Made by a program: the position numbers and the translations under genes
The notes under the pieces: generated by a model
What the model saw: the letters and a program-made list of their open reading frames with translations, nothing else
Told to the model about the DNA's origin: nothing
The model's database searches: none
Assembly (NCBI GenBank): GCA_903861445.1
Contig: CAIOUK010000152.1
Span: 1 to 19,997, forward strand
DNA from: an uncultured Verrucomicrobia subdivision 3 bacterium
Lineage (GTDB): Bacteria; Verrucomicrobiota; Verrucomicrobiia; Limisphaerales; UBA11358
DNA: 19,997 nucleotides
Direction: 5' to 3'
Shown: positions 1-7,933 of the stretch, piece after piece
Numbering within the stretch: the first letter of the stretch is position 1
How the letters are laid out: every line of letters begins with the position of its first letter

Positions 1-1
1 A

Positions 2-457
2 GCCATCAAAGGCGGCGTCTATGCTGGTTATCAGGTCATTGACATCAAAGTCGAAGTCGTGGACGGCAGCTTCCATGAAGTTGACTCGAACGAACTCGCG
101 TTTCGCATGGCCGGAATTTTCGCGTTGAAAGATGCGTTCAAGAAGGCCGGTCCGATTTTGCTCGAACCGCTGATGAAAGTGGAATGCACGACGCCCGATG
201 AATATCAGGGCGACTTGCTCGGCGACATCAACCGTCGTCGCGGCCAGATTGAAAGCATCGAAGCGAAGAACGGCCAGACCGTGTTGAACGCGCAGGTGCC
301 GCTCGCGGAAATGTTTGGTTACGCCACCGCGATCCGATCGCTGTCCAAAGGCCGCGCGTCCTACTCGATGGAACCGTTGACGTTCGCGCAGGTGCCGAAC
401 AGTGTGCTGACGACCATTTTGGACGCCGCCGCGAAGAAGCCCGCCGCGCGCACTTAA
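2..457 (+). CDS. fusA: Translation elongation factor G, C-terminal part (5' truncated by window)
   Basis: Reading from base 2 gives 151 residues that match the end of EF-G, the ribosomal translocase GTPase. The end of domain IV is recognisable (VYAGYQVIDIKVEVVDGSFHEVDS), followed by domain V: LLEPLMKVE, TPDEYQGDLLGDINRRRGQI and the PLAEMFGYATAIRSLSKGRA block that contacts the ribosome. The GTPase domain lies upstream, outside the window. The first ATG inside the window (59) is only an internal codon. The gene ends 18 bases before a strong terminator, so it is the last gene of its transcript. Family identity is certain. Whether this is the main EF-G or a second paralogue, common in this phylum, cannot be judged from the fragment. 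Confidence 0.96.
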   Translation, partial: AIKGGVYAGYQVIDIKVEVVDGSFHEVDSNELAFRMAGIFALKDAFKKAGPILLEPLMKVECTTPDEYQGDLLGDINRRRGQIESIEAKNGQTVLNAQVPLAEMFGYATAIRSLSKGRASYSMEPLTFAQVPNSVLTTILDAAAKKPAART

Positions 458-475
458 AAAATTAAATTCAACCGC

Positions 476-505
476 AAGGCCGGAACGAAAGTTCCGGCCT
501 TTTTT
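476..505 (+). terminator. Rho-independent terminator of fusA
   Basis: An 11-bp perfect stem (AAGGCCGGAAC 476-486 with GTTCCGGCCTT 491-501) closes a GAAA tetraloop and runs into T residues (to 505). This is a textbook intrinsic terminator. It separates fusA from the folding-factor genes downstream. Confidence 0.93.
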
Positions 506-596
506 AATTTTCAAATTGAAGCCAGCCTTTCCCAAGATTGAACAAAAAGTGGATTGCCTTTGTCGGTTGAATCCAGAATTATCTCCGCTCTCAAAT

Positions 597-1421
597 ATGA
601 ATCGCATGAAAAAATTTATTGTGGTCGCCACCGTGGGTCTGGGATTTTCCGCTGCGGTCATGGCGGAAGGCACCAGCCAGTTGAGTGATGAAAAATCCCG
701 CGTCAGCTACGCCATCGGCATGATGCTGGGAAATAATTTTTTAAATCGCCAGGGACTGACCACGAACGAAGTGGACGTTGAAATTGTCGCGCAAGGTATG
801 AAGGCGGTTCAAACCGGTCGCGAGCCACTGCTCACGTCCGAGCAGGCGCAGGAAACTTTGAAGGCGTTTCAGCAGGAATTTCACGCCAAGCAACAAGCCC
901 GGCAAGCCGAACTCGGCGCGAAAAATCGCACTGCCGGCAACGCCTTCCTCGCTGCCAACCAGACCAAGCCCGGCGTGCAGACGCTGCCGGACGGTTTGCA
1001 ATACCAGATTCTCACCCCCGGCACCGGCGCGCAGCCCAAGGCCAGCGACACCGTGACAGTGAATTATCGCGGCACGCTGATTGACGGCACCGAGTTCGAC
1101 AATTCCTACAAGCGCGGTCAGCCGGCGTCGTTCCCGGTGGGCGGCGTGATTCGCGGCTGGACCGAGGCATTGCAAAAAATGTCCGTGGGTGCGAAATGGA
1201 AATTGTTCATCCCGTCCGAGCTGGCCTACGGCGAACATGGGCGGCCCGGCATACCGCCGAATGCCACGCTCATCTTTGAAGTCGAGTTGCTCGATGTGAA
1301 AGCGGCGACCCCGCCGCCGGTCACCGCGCCGCTCACCAGCGACATCATTAAGGTTCAAGGCACGAATGTGGAAGTGATCAAGTCTGCTGATGCCGCCAAA
1401 GCGGCGGCGGTGACAAATTAA
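597..1421 (+). CDS. Exported FKBP-type peptidyl-prolyl cis-trans isomerase (FkpA/Mip-like)
   Basis: Catalyses prolyl isomerisation of folding envelope proteins. From the ATG at 597 (274 residues) there is a signal peptide of about 24 residues: MNRMKK, a hydrophobic stretch, then AVMA before EG. Next comes an alpha-helical dimerisation segment of the FKBP_N type (DEKSRVSYAIGMMLGNNFL; TSEQAQETLKAFQQEF). A full FKBP domain follows: VTVNYRGTLIDGTEFDNSY, FPVGGVIRGWTEALQKM, LAYGEHGRPGIPPNATLIFEVELLDV. A Pro/Ala-rich tail of about 40 residues after the domain is unusual and unexplained. An upstream in-frame ATG at 516 would hide the signal peptide and overlap the terminator region, so 597 is preferred; the ATG at 606 is the alternative. 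No clear SD is present. It is followed at 48 bases by an HtrA gene. Confidence 0.93.
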   Translation: MNRMKKFIVVATVGLGFSAAVMAEGTSQLSDEKSRVSYAIGMMLGNNFLNRQGLTTNEVDVEIVAQGMKAVQTGREPLLTSEQAQETLKAFQQEFHAKQQARQAELGAKNRTAGNAFLAANQTKPGVQTLPDGLQYQILTPGTGAQPKASDTVTVNYRGTLIDGTEFDNSYKRGQPASFPVGGVIRGWTEALQKMSVGAKWKLFIPSELAYGEHGRPGIPPNATLIFEVELLDVKAATPPPVTAPLTSDIIKVQGTNVEVIKSADAAKAAAVTN

Positions 1422-1469
1422 TTTTGCTTTGAACGTCTGTCGGCTCGGTGTGTCAATTTCAACACAACT

Positions 1470-2981
1470 ATGAAATTGATTTTCAAATCACTGTTCGGGC
1501 TGTGTGCTTTCATAGCAGGCGCAGCGGTTATTCTGGGCGTTTCCCATTTCACCAGTTGGGGCGGCGACAGCCGGCCGGCATTCGCGGTCTCCAGCACGCC
1601 GGTTAATCGCGAAGCCCGCGCCGGTAACAGTTACGCGCCCATCGTCAAACGTGTCGCGCCGAGCGTCGTCAATATCTACTCCACGCGCTTCATCAAGGAA
1701 CGGCTGATGCGCAATCCGCTCATGAATGACCCGTTCTTCCGCCAGTTTTTTGGCGACCGGTTTCAAGGTGATGATCGTGAGCGCACGCGGAAGGAACAAA
1801 GCCTCGGCTCCGGCGTCATCGTTTCGCCGGACGGTTATATTTTAACAGCGAACCATGTGGTGGAAGATGCCGACGAGGTTAAAGTTTCTATTGCCGAAAA
1901 CAAAAAAGAATACACCGCCAAAGTCATCGGCAAGGACAAGGCTACGGACATCGCGGTGTTAAAAATTCAAGCGGCGAATCTGCCCGCCGTCACGCTCGCG
2001 GACAGCGACCAGTTGGAAGTCGGTGACGTGGTCCTTGCGCTCGGTAATCCGTTCGGCGTCGGTCAGACGGTGACGATGGGCATTGTCAGCGCTCTCGGTC
2101 GCAGCGGACTGGGTTTCAACGGCTACGAAAATTTTATCCAGACCGATGCCGCCATCAATCCCGGCAATTCCGGCGGCGCGCTGGTGGACGTGGAAGGACG
2201 GCTCGTCGGCATCAACACCGCCATCATCAGCCGCAGCGGCGGCAATCAGGGCATCGGTTTCGCTGTGCCCATGAACATCGCGCGCAATGTTCTGGAGCGC
2301 CTCGTCAGTGGCGGCAAAGTCGCCCGCGGTTATCTCGGAATTATTCCGCAGGACATTGACGCCGACCTCGCGAAGCAGTTCGGCCTTGCCGATCAAGCCG
2401 GGGCGCTGGTAGGCGACGTGATGCCGGATGCGCCGGCAGCCAAGGCTGGTTTGAAATCCGGCGATGTGATTGTCGCCCTCAACGGCAAGCCGGTTACGGA
2501 CGCGCACGGGTTGCAACTCGCCGTTTCGCAAATCAATCCCGGCACGAGTGTGGCCGTAAAAATTATTCGCAATGGTTTTGGCAAAATTATCAACGTCACG
2601 CTGGCTGAATTGCCCGGCAGCGAAACGGTCGCCGGCGATCAGGATAATTCCGACGCCAGTCCCGGCATGGCTGATGCGCTCGATGGCGTCACCGTGGCCG
2701 ACCTGGAGCCGCAAGTGCGCGAACAATTGCGCGTGCCCAGCCACATTCATGGCGTGCTCGTGACGGCGGTGGATGGCGATTCCAATTCCGCCGCTGCCGG
2801 TCTGCAAGCGAACGATCTCATCGTGGAAATCAACCGCCAACCCGTTGCGAGCGCCGATGACGCTGTGCGGCTGTGCAAAGCCGCGCGCGGCGAGCACATC
2901 CTCGTCAAAATCTGGCGGCGCATGGGCCAATTCGCCGGCACGCGTTACTTGAGCGTGGATAACACCAAGCGCGCAAAATAA
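1470..2981 (+). CDS. htrA: HtrA/DegP-type periplasmic serine endoprotease with two PDZ domains
   Basis: A protease-chaperone that degrades misfolded envelope proteins. The 503 residues begin with an N-terminal signal or anchor segment (about 5-25). The chymotrypsin-like domain carries a complete triad: H129 in TANHVVED, D160 in TDIAVLKI and S234 in the NPGNSGGALV motif. Two PDZ domains follow, roughly 290-375 (GYLGIIPQDI start; GLKSGDVIVALNGKPV) and 400-490 (HGVLVTAVDGDSNSAAAGLQANDLIVEIN). The length and the two-PDZ layout are those of DegP/DegQ. No SD precedes the ATG. A short TGTGT/ACACA hairpin lies just before it. The gene sits between the prolyl isomerase and the DnaJ-type gene, forming a proteostasis run. 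Confidence 0.95.
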   Translation: MKLIFKSLFGLCAFIAGAAVILGVSHFTSWGGDSRPAFAVSSTPVNREARAGNSYAPIVKRVAPSVVNIYSTRFIKERLMRNPLMNDPFFRQFFGDRFQGDDRERTRKEQSLGSGVIVSPDGYILTANHVVEDADEVKVSIAENKKEYTAKVIGKDKATDIAVLKIQAANLPAVTLADSDQLEVGDVVLALGNPFGVGQTVTMGIVSALGRSGLGFNGYENFIQTDAAINPGNSGGALVDVEGRLVGINTAIISRSGGNQGIGFAVPMNIARNVLERLVSGGKVARGYLGIIPQDIDADLAKQFGLADQAGALVGDVMPDAPAAKAGLKSGDVIVALNGKPVTDAHGLQLAVSQINPGTSVAVKIIRNGFGKIINVTLAELPGSETVAGDQDNSDASPGMADALDGVTVADLEPQVREQLRVPSHIHGVLVTAVDGDSNSAAAGLQANDLIVEINRQPVASADDAVRLCKAARGEHILVKIWRRMGQFAGTRYLSVDNTKRAK

Positions 2982-3047
2982 ATTGCGTTCGCCATTTTGC
3001 CCGTCTCTGGCTTTGACAAATTGCCGGCGGCGGGCAAATTCTTTCCG

Positions 3048-3977
3048 ATGTCCGTTCAATACAAAGATTATTACCAGAGCCTCGGCGTGGCGCGCACGGC
3101 CAGCGCGGATGAAATAAAAAAATCCTTCCGCAAACTGGCACGTGAATTTCATCCCGACGTCGCCAAGGACAAAAAGAAAGCCGAGGAAAAATTCAAGGAA
3201 ATCAACGAGGCCTACGAAGTGTTGTCCGACTCGGACAAGCGAAAAAAATACGACGAGCTGGGCGCGAACTGGAAATCCGGCGCGGAATTTCGTCCGCCGC
3301 CAGGCCACGGTGGCTTTGGCAGCGGCCAAACATTTCGCGGCGGACGCGGGGATGGCGTGGAGTTTGAATTTGGCGGCACCGGCTTCAGCGATTTTTTCGA
3401 GCAGATGTTCGGCGCGCAACGGCGTGCTGGTGGCTTTGGCGGGCGCGGTAGATTTGCCGATGAGGAAATGGCCGAGCCGAGCCGCGACATCGAGGGCGAC
3501 ATTCTGGTCACGCTCGAAGAAGCCAAGCGCGGTTCTGTGCGCACCGTCACCGTGCGGCGCGAAAACCGCACCGATTCGCATCAGGTCAAAATTCCCGCCG
3601 GCATCACCGAGGGCCAGAAACTCCGCATCGCCGGACGCGGCGAGGGCGGCGGCGACCTTTATCTCCGCATCCGCCTCGCGAAACATCCCGATTTCGAGGT
3701 GGACGGGCACAACCTGATTTACGAACTGGAACTCGCACCGTGGGAAGCCGCGCTCGGTGCGGAAATTTCCGTCCCCACGCTCGACGGTAAGGTGAACATC
3801 AAGATTCCCGCCGGCACCGCCAGCGGGCAAAAGTTGCGCGTGCGCGGGCGCGGTCTTGGCAAAGCTGGCGACCTGATTGTTGCGACAAAAATCGTTGTGC
3901 CGGGAAAAATCTCCGAGGCGCAAAAGAAATTGTGGGAGCAACTTGCGAAGGAATCCAAGTTCAATCCGCGCGATTGA
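3048..3977 (+). CDS. cbpA: CbpA-type DnaJ co-chaperone
   Basis: A 309-residue J-domain protein that stimulates DnaK ATPase and delivers substrates. The J-domain spans about 5-70 (YKDYYQSLGVARTASADEIK) with the HPD signature at 35-37 in REFHPDVAKD. A Gly/Phe-rich linker (about 80-140; GHGGFGSGQTFRGG, FSDFFEQMFG) and two C-terminal substrate-binding beta domains (PAGITEGQKLRIAGRGEGGGDL; VPTLDGKVNIKIPAGTASGQK) follow. The CxxCxGxG zinc region of true DnaJ is missing, which marks the CbpA/DjlA-type class II layout. I chose the ATG at 3048. A TTG-led extension from 2997 has no J-domain homology and no SD. The gene is co-directional with htrA, 66 bases downstream. Confidence 0.93.
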   Translation: MSVQYKDYYQSLGVARTASADEIKKSFRKLAREFHPDVAKDKKKAEEKFKEINEAYEVLSDSDKRKKYDELGANWKSGAEFRPPPGHGGFGSGQTFRGGRGDGVEFEFGGTGFSDFFEQMFGAQRRAGGFGGRGRFADEEMAEPSRDIEGDILVTLEEAKRGSVRTVTVRRENRTDSHQVKIPAGITEGQKLRIAGRGEGGGDLYLRIRLAKHPDFEVDGHNLIYELELAPWEAALGAEISVPTLDGKVNIKIPAGTASGQKLRVRGRGLGKAGDLIVATKIVVPGKISEAQKKLWEQLAKESKFNPRD

Positions 3978-4007
3978 ATTTATCGTCGTTTCAATTTAAC
4001 TTCGCGC

Positions 4008-4268
4008 ATGGCCAACGCCAAAAAACCTAAACGCAAGGCTGCCTTGCTCGGCCTCGGTCTGGATTCCGATGGGCACAAGCGTGTGACCAAGGGTGATAAT
4101 TTTCTGCTCGTAGGCGGGGCCAAAGACACGCATGAGGAGATGACCGAAAAGGCCATTAAGATCAACGAAAAGCTCAAGGCGCGCGGCAAACAACTGGAAA
4201 CCGTCAGCCGCGAGGAGTTCGATGACATCGCCCACGAGGTCGGGTTGAAAAAGTTTCCGGCCAAATAA
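4008..4268 (+). CDS. Small conserved-looking hypothetical protein, 86 residues
   Basis: Not recognised as a characterised family. It has a basic N-terminus (MANAKKPKRKAALLGLGLD), then a soluble, charged, helical sequence with GDNFLLVGGAKDTHEEM and a predicted amphipathic helix TEKAIKINEKLKARGKQLE. No signal peptide, membrane segment or cysteine is present. The codon pattern is GC-rich in third positions, like its neighbours. It lies 30 bases after cbpA and 6 bases before phrB on the same strand, so it is probably cotranscribed with them. The basic N-terminus could bind nucleic acid, but that is a guess. Confidence is in the gene being real, not in a function. Confidence 0.75.
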   Translation: MANAKKPKRKAALLGLGLDSDGHKRVTKGDNFLLVGGAKDTHEEMTEKAIKINEKLKARGKQLETVSREEFDDIAHEVGLKKFPAK

Positions 4269-4274
4269 TTTCAT

Positions 4275-5687
4275 GTGAAGACGGTCATCCACTGGTTTCG
4301 CCGCGATCTGCGCGTCAGCGATAATGTCGCTTTGATTGCGGCGGCGAAGCGTGCCGAGACCGTGATTCCGCTTTTTATTTTTGAAGACGCCTTTCGCACC
4401 GGTCCCGACGTGGGCGCAGCGCGGTTGGCGTTTCTGTTGCAATCCGTCGAATCGCTTCGCAAAAATCTCGCGGAACTCGGCCACACGCTCGTCATCCGCT
4501 GCGGTAAGTCGGAGGAGGTTTTGCCGGCCTTCGCCAAGGAAACCGGTGCTCAATGCGTCTTTGCCAACAAACGTTACGAGCCTTACACGCAGCGGCGCGA
4601 CGAGCGTATCACCGGCGCGCTTTTGAAAAACAGCGTTGGCTTCGAGTTGTTCAAGGACGCCGTGGTGTGGGAAGAAACGGAAATCCTAAATTTGTCTGGC
4701 AAACCTTACACGGTCTTCACGCCGTATTCCAAAGCTTGGAAGGCAAAACCCGTTCCGCCGCCGCGCGCGAAGTTTCCAGTCCGCAGTCCGCAATCCGTAA
4801 TTGCCGATTTGAAATCCGATGCGCTTCCGTTGTCGCCGGCCGAGGTTGGCTATCCGTTGACGCAAAAGATTCCCGCCGGCGGCGAACGGGCTGCGTTGGA
4901 ATTACTGCGCAAATTTATGGCGGGGCCGGTTTACAGTTACACGACCAGCCGGAATTTTCCCGCGCTGGACGGCGGATCGAATCTCTCGCCGCATTTGCGC
5001 GCGGGGACGATTGGCATCCGCACCATTCTGGCGGAGTTGCAAAAGGCAAAAGAGAAAGCTGTTGGTGCCGAAGCGTCGAAAAGCTGCGAGACATTTTTGA
5101 ACGAATTGATCTGGCGCGAGTTTTACGCGCAGGTGCTGCACAATTTTCCGCACGTCACCAAAGGCGCGTTCCGTCCCGAATACGACAAGCTGAAGTGGTC
5201 GGACAATCAGGATCATTTCGTCGCGTGGTGCGAAGGCAAAACCGGTTATCCGATCGTGGACGCGGCGATGCGCTGCCTCAACGCCACCGGCAACATGCAC
5301 AACCGTCTGCGCATGATTGTGGCGATGTTTCTCACGAAGGATTTGCTCATCAACTGGCAACTTGGCGAACGCTATTTCATGAAGCAGCTCGTGGACGGCG
5401 ACATGGCCGCGAATAACGGCGGCTGGCAATGGAGCGCCGGCACGGGCACGGACGCTGCGCCGTATTTTCGCATCTTCAATCCGGTGTCGCAGGCGGAGAA
5501 GTTTGACGCGGGCGGGAAATTTGTCCGGCAGTGGATTCCTGAACTAAAAGATTTTCCCGATGACTTGATTCAGCAGCCGTGGGAAAATCCGTTGCTCCTG
5601 TCCAAATCAAAATATCCACAGCGCATCGTGTTACACGAGGAGCAGCGCGTAAAATGCCTCGCGATGTTCAAGGCGGTGAAAGGATAA
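4275..5687 (+). CDS. phrB: Deoxyribodipyrimidine photolyase (class I CPD photolyase/cryptochrome family)
   Basis: Light-driven repair of cyclobutane pyrimidine dimers using FADH- and an antenna cofactor. The N-terminal Rossmann antenna domain opens with the family signature VIHWFRRDLRVSDN. The FAD-binding helical domain contains TSRNFPALDGGSNLSPHLRAG, LIWREFYAQVLHNFP, GYPIVDAAMRCLNATGNMHN and the core NNGGWQWSAGTGTDAAPYFR that lines the flavin and lesion pocket. The 470-residue length is normal. The start must be GTG at 4275, because the overlapping ATG at 4273 reads straight into TGA. A CPD rather than a 6-4 or cryptochrome role is inferred from the class I core motifs. Confidence 0.95.
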   Translation: MKTVIHWFRRDLRVSDNVALIAAAKRAETVIPLFIFEDAFRTGPDVGAARLAFLLQSVESLRKNLAELGHTLVIRCGKSEEVLPAFAKETGAQCVFANKRYEPYTQRRDERITGALLKNSVGFELFKDAVVWEETEILNLSGKPYTVFTPYSKAWKAKPVPPPRAKFPVRSPQSVIADLKSDALPLSPAEVGYPLTQKIPAGGERAALELLRKFMAGPVYSYTTSRNFPALDGGSNLSPHLRAGTIGIRTILAELQKAKEKAVGAEASKSCETFLNELIWREFYAQVLHNFPHVTKGAFRPEYDKLKWSDNQDHFVAWCEGKTGYPIVDAAMRCLNATGNMHNRLRMIVAMFLTKDLLINWQLGERYFMKQLVDGDMAANNGGWQWSAGTGTDAAPYFRIFNPVSQAEKFDAGGKFVRQWIPELKDFPDDLIQQPWENPLLLSKSKYPQRIVLHEEQRVKCLAMFKAVKG

Positions 5688-5726
5688 GTAGGATTTAATA
5701 ACCAGCTAGCCTCAGAAAAATCGGAC

Positions 5727-5768
5727 AACCAGAACCCGTCCACGTTGACCACAGTCTGGTTTATTTTT
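5727..5768. terminator. Candidate bidirectional terminator between convergent genes
   Basis: Inverted repeat AACCAGA (5727-5733) / TCTGGTT (5755-5761) is followed by TATTTTT on the + strand. On the minus strand it is followed within a few bases by ATTTTTC. The loop is long (21 bases), so the call is weak. Its position exactly between the end of phrB and the end of the minus-strand gene supports a shared terminator. Confidence 0.4.
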
Positions 5769-6087
5769 CCGGAAGCAATTGTTGTCCGAGACGAATCAAG
5801 CGGCGACCGGACAATCTGAAGTGCAAAAATTTCCTCCGGAAACCAATGATATACGTTTTTTGGTTGTGATAATAATTCAAATCACTCATGAAATCCTTCA
5901 GGGTGCTATGTCTCGCCAAGGATCGAAGCATAATCATGCTGGGTTCAAAGTATGACGGCGTCAAATGCAGCACAATCAGGCCCGGCAACCAATAAATTCG
6001 GGGAAGACACGCCAGCAGCACTTTTTCTTCAAAGGCGTCTTTGGAGACGTTTGACTGCCTGCAATAAGCGTCGCGGAATGTTTCCAT
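5761..6087 (-). CDS. Small hypothetical protein, convergent with phrB
   Basis: 108 residues starting METFRDAYCRQSNVSKDAFEEKV. It shows the composition of a real soluble, basic protein: LACLPRIYWLPGLIVLHL, a central acidic-basic region with SDLNYYHNQKT, and a basic C-terminus FRLSGRRLIRLGQQLLPEK. I have a general memory of similar short proteins in Verrucomicrobiota genomes with an FRxxYCxxxxxxxxxFExxV start and an R(L/I)SxxRLxRL end, but cannot verify it. An in-frame TGA lies about 12 codons upstream of the ATG, which limits extension. The convergent layout with a symmetric stem-loop at its end is independent support. Function unknown. Confidence 0.55.
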   Translation of the reverse strand: METFRDAYCRQSNVSKDAFEEKVLLACLPRIYWLPGLIVLHLTPSYFEPSMIMLRSLARHSTLKDFMSDLNYYHNQKTYIIGFRRKFLHFRLSGRRLIRLGQQLLPEK

Positions 6088-6438
<351 letters not shown>

Positions 6439-6739
6439 GTTATTTTGCCGTATCCGATGCTGGTATGATTTCGGCAGGCTTTTCAATTAAAAGTAAAGCC
6501 CGGCGAAAATCACGAATAACAAACCTGATTTACTATCGGGCGTCGGGGCTTTTTATTCGCACGAATCCGCTAAAACGGCAAGTTTATTCGCCGCTCGCTG
6601 CAAGGGTAGCGCTTGAGAAAACCCCCATCATACCAGTCGAAAACCAAGGGGTATCGCCCAGCTGGAATCGGCAGAAAAAGCGATGGCTTGTAACCTGTCC
6701 TGCTTGCATTATTCTAGCGTCACGTTCTGATTTTGAGCC
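6439..6739. other. Intergenic stretch between divergent tRNA-Ser(GGA) and the DUF6599-like gene
   Basis: This holds the upstream region of the tRNA on the minus strand and of the membrane-protein gene on the + strand. AAAGCCC (6495-6501) faces GGGGCTTTTT (6545-6554), an imperfect long-loop inverted repeat ending in T residues. It could be a weak + strand terminator or chance. A long ORF across this region (6465 onward) runs into the real gene in another frame and is not credible. Confidence 0.4.
6688..6715 (+). promoter_or_regulatory. Weak sigma70-like promoter candidate
   Basis: TTGTAA (6688-6693) and TATTCT (6710-6715) are separated by 16 bases, 25 bases before the ATG at 6740. Each box has 4 matches to consensus. 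Placement is good but the match is modest. Confidence 0.3.
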
Positions 6740-7912
6740 ATGGCGAACGAAAAAAAATATGGCGGTGGCGGACGCAAGGAATTCGTTCGCACCCGCGTGT
6801 CAATCGTTGAAAGAATTTCCAGCATCGTCATTCTCCTGCTCATGGTTGCCACCGGTTTTGTCATCTGGCACAAGGGGAAAGTATTTGACCCGAATCTTTA
6901 TGCCGTCCGCACCGAGGCACTGAAATCCACCGCCACCGCCGTCGCTGGCAAAAATGGCACCGTGCCGACAACCGCTGAAACTACGCCGGTGGCTGTCAAA
7001 ATTCCGAAACCGGTCGCTGAAAAATCCGCGGGCACCGAAGAGCCTGCGCTCGAAGGCGGCGCGGAAGGTGCCACTGCCGCACCAAAGCCAACGGCGAAGG
7101 GCGAGCCGCTGGAAATTTCTCTGACCGGCACCAAGCCGATGAGCGATACGGAATTTTACACCGCCGACAGCCTCTACGAAAAAATTGACGGGCGCGCGCC
7201 GGCCTATCAGAACTTCAATGTCGTCGCGCTCCGTTGCCGTTCGTTCGCCCTCAACGCCGCGCCCGGCAGCTATGTGGACGTTTACGAATATCGCTTCGAC
7301 AATCCGGTGGATGCGTTCGGTATGTTCGCGCTCGAACGCGATCCGAAGGGCAAGCCGCTCGAAATCGTCGCCGACGGTTACGCCGCCGACATGGGCTATT
7401 TCTTCCGTCAAGGCGCGGTCTATGTGCAAATCATCGCGTCGGACATGAAGCCGGAAACGCTGGCCAAGGCGAAAAGTATCGCCGATATCCGCGCAAAAGA
7501 TTTGCCAGTGGATGACCACGGCCTCGCCGGTCGCCGCAAATTGCCAGCGGACGGAATGTTAGCCGACAGCGTGGCGTATGTGCCGGAAAACGCGCAAGGC
7601 CAGTCGTCGCTCAAGGAAGTCTTTCAGGCGAAATATAAATTCGCCGACGCGGAAATTCCCTTCTTCGTTATGGTCGCCTCGGCGGACGATGCGGCGAAGG
7701 CGTGGCAATCGTTTCAGGATTTCTGTGGCAAATTCGGCGCGACGGAAAATTTGCCGGACGTGAACGGCGCGAAAATTTTCCGCGCGCAGGTCTTCGGTAA
7801 ATGGAAGGTCGTCTATCAGCGCGCCGGCGAACTCGGTGGCGCGTTTGATGCCGCCGACGGCGATCAGGCACGGGCATTCATTGAAAAGTATTTGCGCGGC
7901 GAGATTAAGTGA
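6740..7912 (+). CDS. Membrane-anchored DUF6599-like protein
   Basis: 390 residues. The cytoplasmic N-terminus is basic (MANEKKYGGGGRKEF). One membrane segment at about 27-43 (ISSIVILLLMVATGFVIW) is followed by an Ala/Pro/Thr-rich linker of about 80 residues, then a globular domain outside the membrane. That domain carries the hallmarks I associate with DUF6599: DSLYEKIDGRAPAYQNFN, a VDVYEYRFDNPVDAFGMFALER strand-helix and YFFRQGAVYVQIIA. No enzymatic motif is evident. The next gene (DUF362) starts 21 bases downstream and the polyferredoxin gene follows, so a structural or assembly role in that complex is a reasonable inference. The ATG at 6740 has no clear SD. Confidence 0.8.
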   Translation: MANEKKYGGGGRKEFVRTRVSIVERISSIVILLLMVATGFVIWHKGKVFDPNLYAVRTEALKSTATAVAGKNGTVPTTAETTPVAVKIPKPVAEKSAGTEEPALEGGAEGATAAPKPTAKGEPLEISLTGTKPMSDTEFYTADSLYEKIDGRAPAYQNFNVVALRCRSFALNAAPGSYVDVYEYRFDNPVDAFGMFALERDPKGKPLEIVADGYAADMGYFFRQGAVYVQIIASDMKPETLAKAKSIADIRAKDLPVDDHGLAGRRKLPADGMLADSVAYVPENAQGQSSLKEVFQAKYKFADAEIPFFVMVASADDAAKAWQSFQDFCGKFGATENLPDVNGAKIFRAQVFGKWKVVYQRAGELGGAFDAADGDQARAFIEKYLRGEIK

Positions 7913-7933
7913 GTAGGTTGAGTAACAATTAAA

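Noticed and set aside
1959..3941. 660-codon ORF on the minus strand across htrA and cbpA
   Set aside because: It is antisense to two certain genes. Long antisense frames are a by-product of GC-rich codon use, and the translation has no recognisable domain.
4553..5416. 287-codon ORF inside phrB
   Set aside because: It is in a different frame within a complete photolyase gene; its Arg/Ala-rich translation is typical of a shadow frame.
6465..6923. 152-codon + strand ORF in front of the DUF6599-like gene
   Set aside because: It runs 180 bases into the real gene in another frame, has no SD and its translation shows no domain-like pattern.
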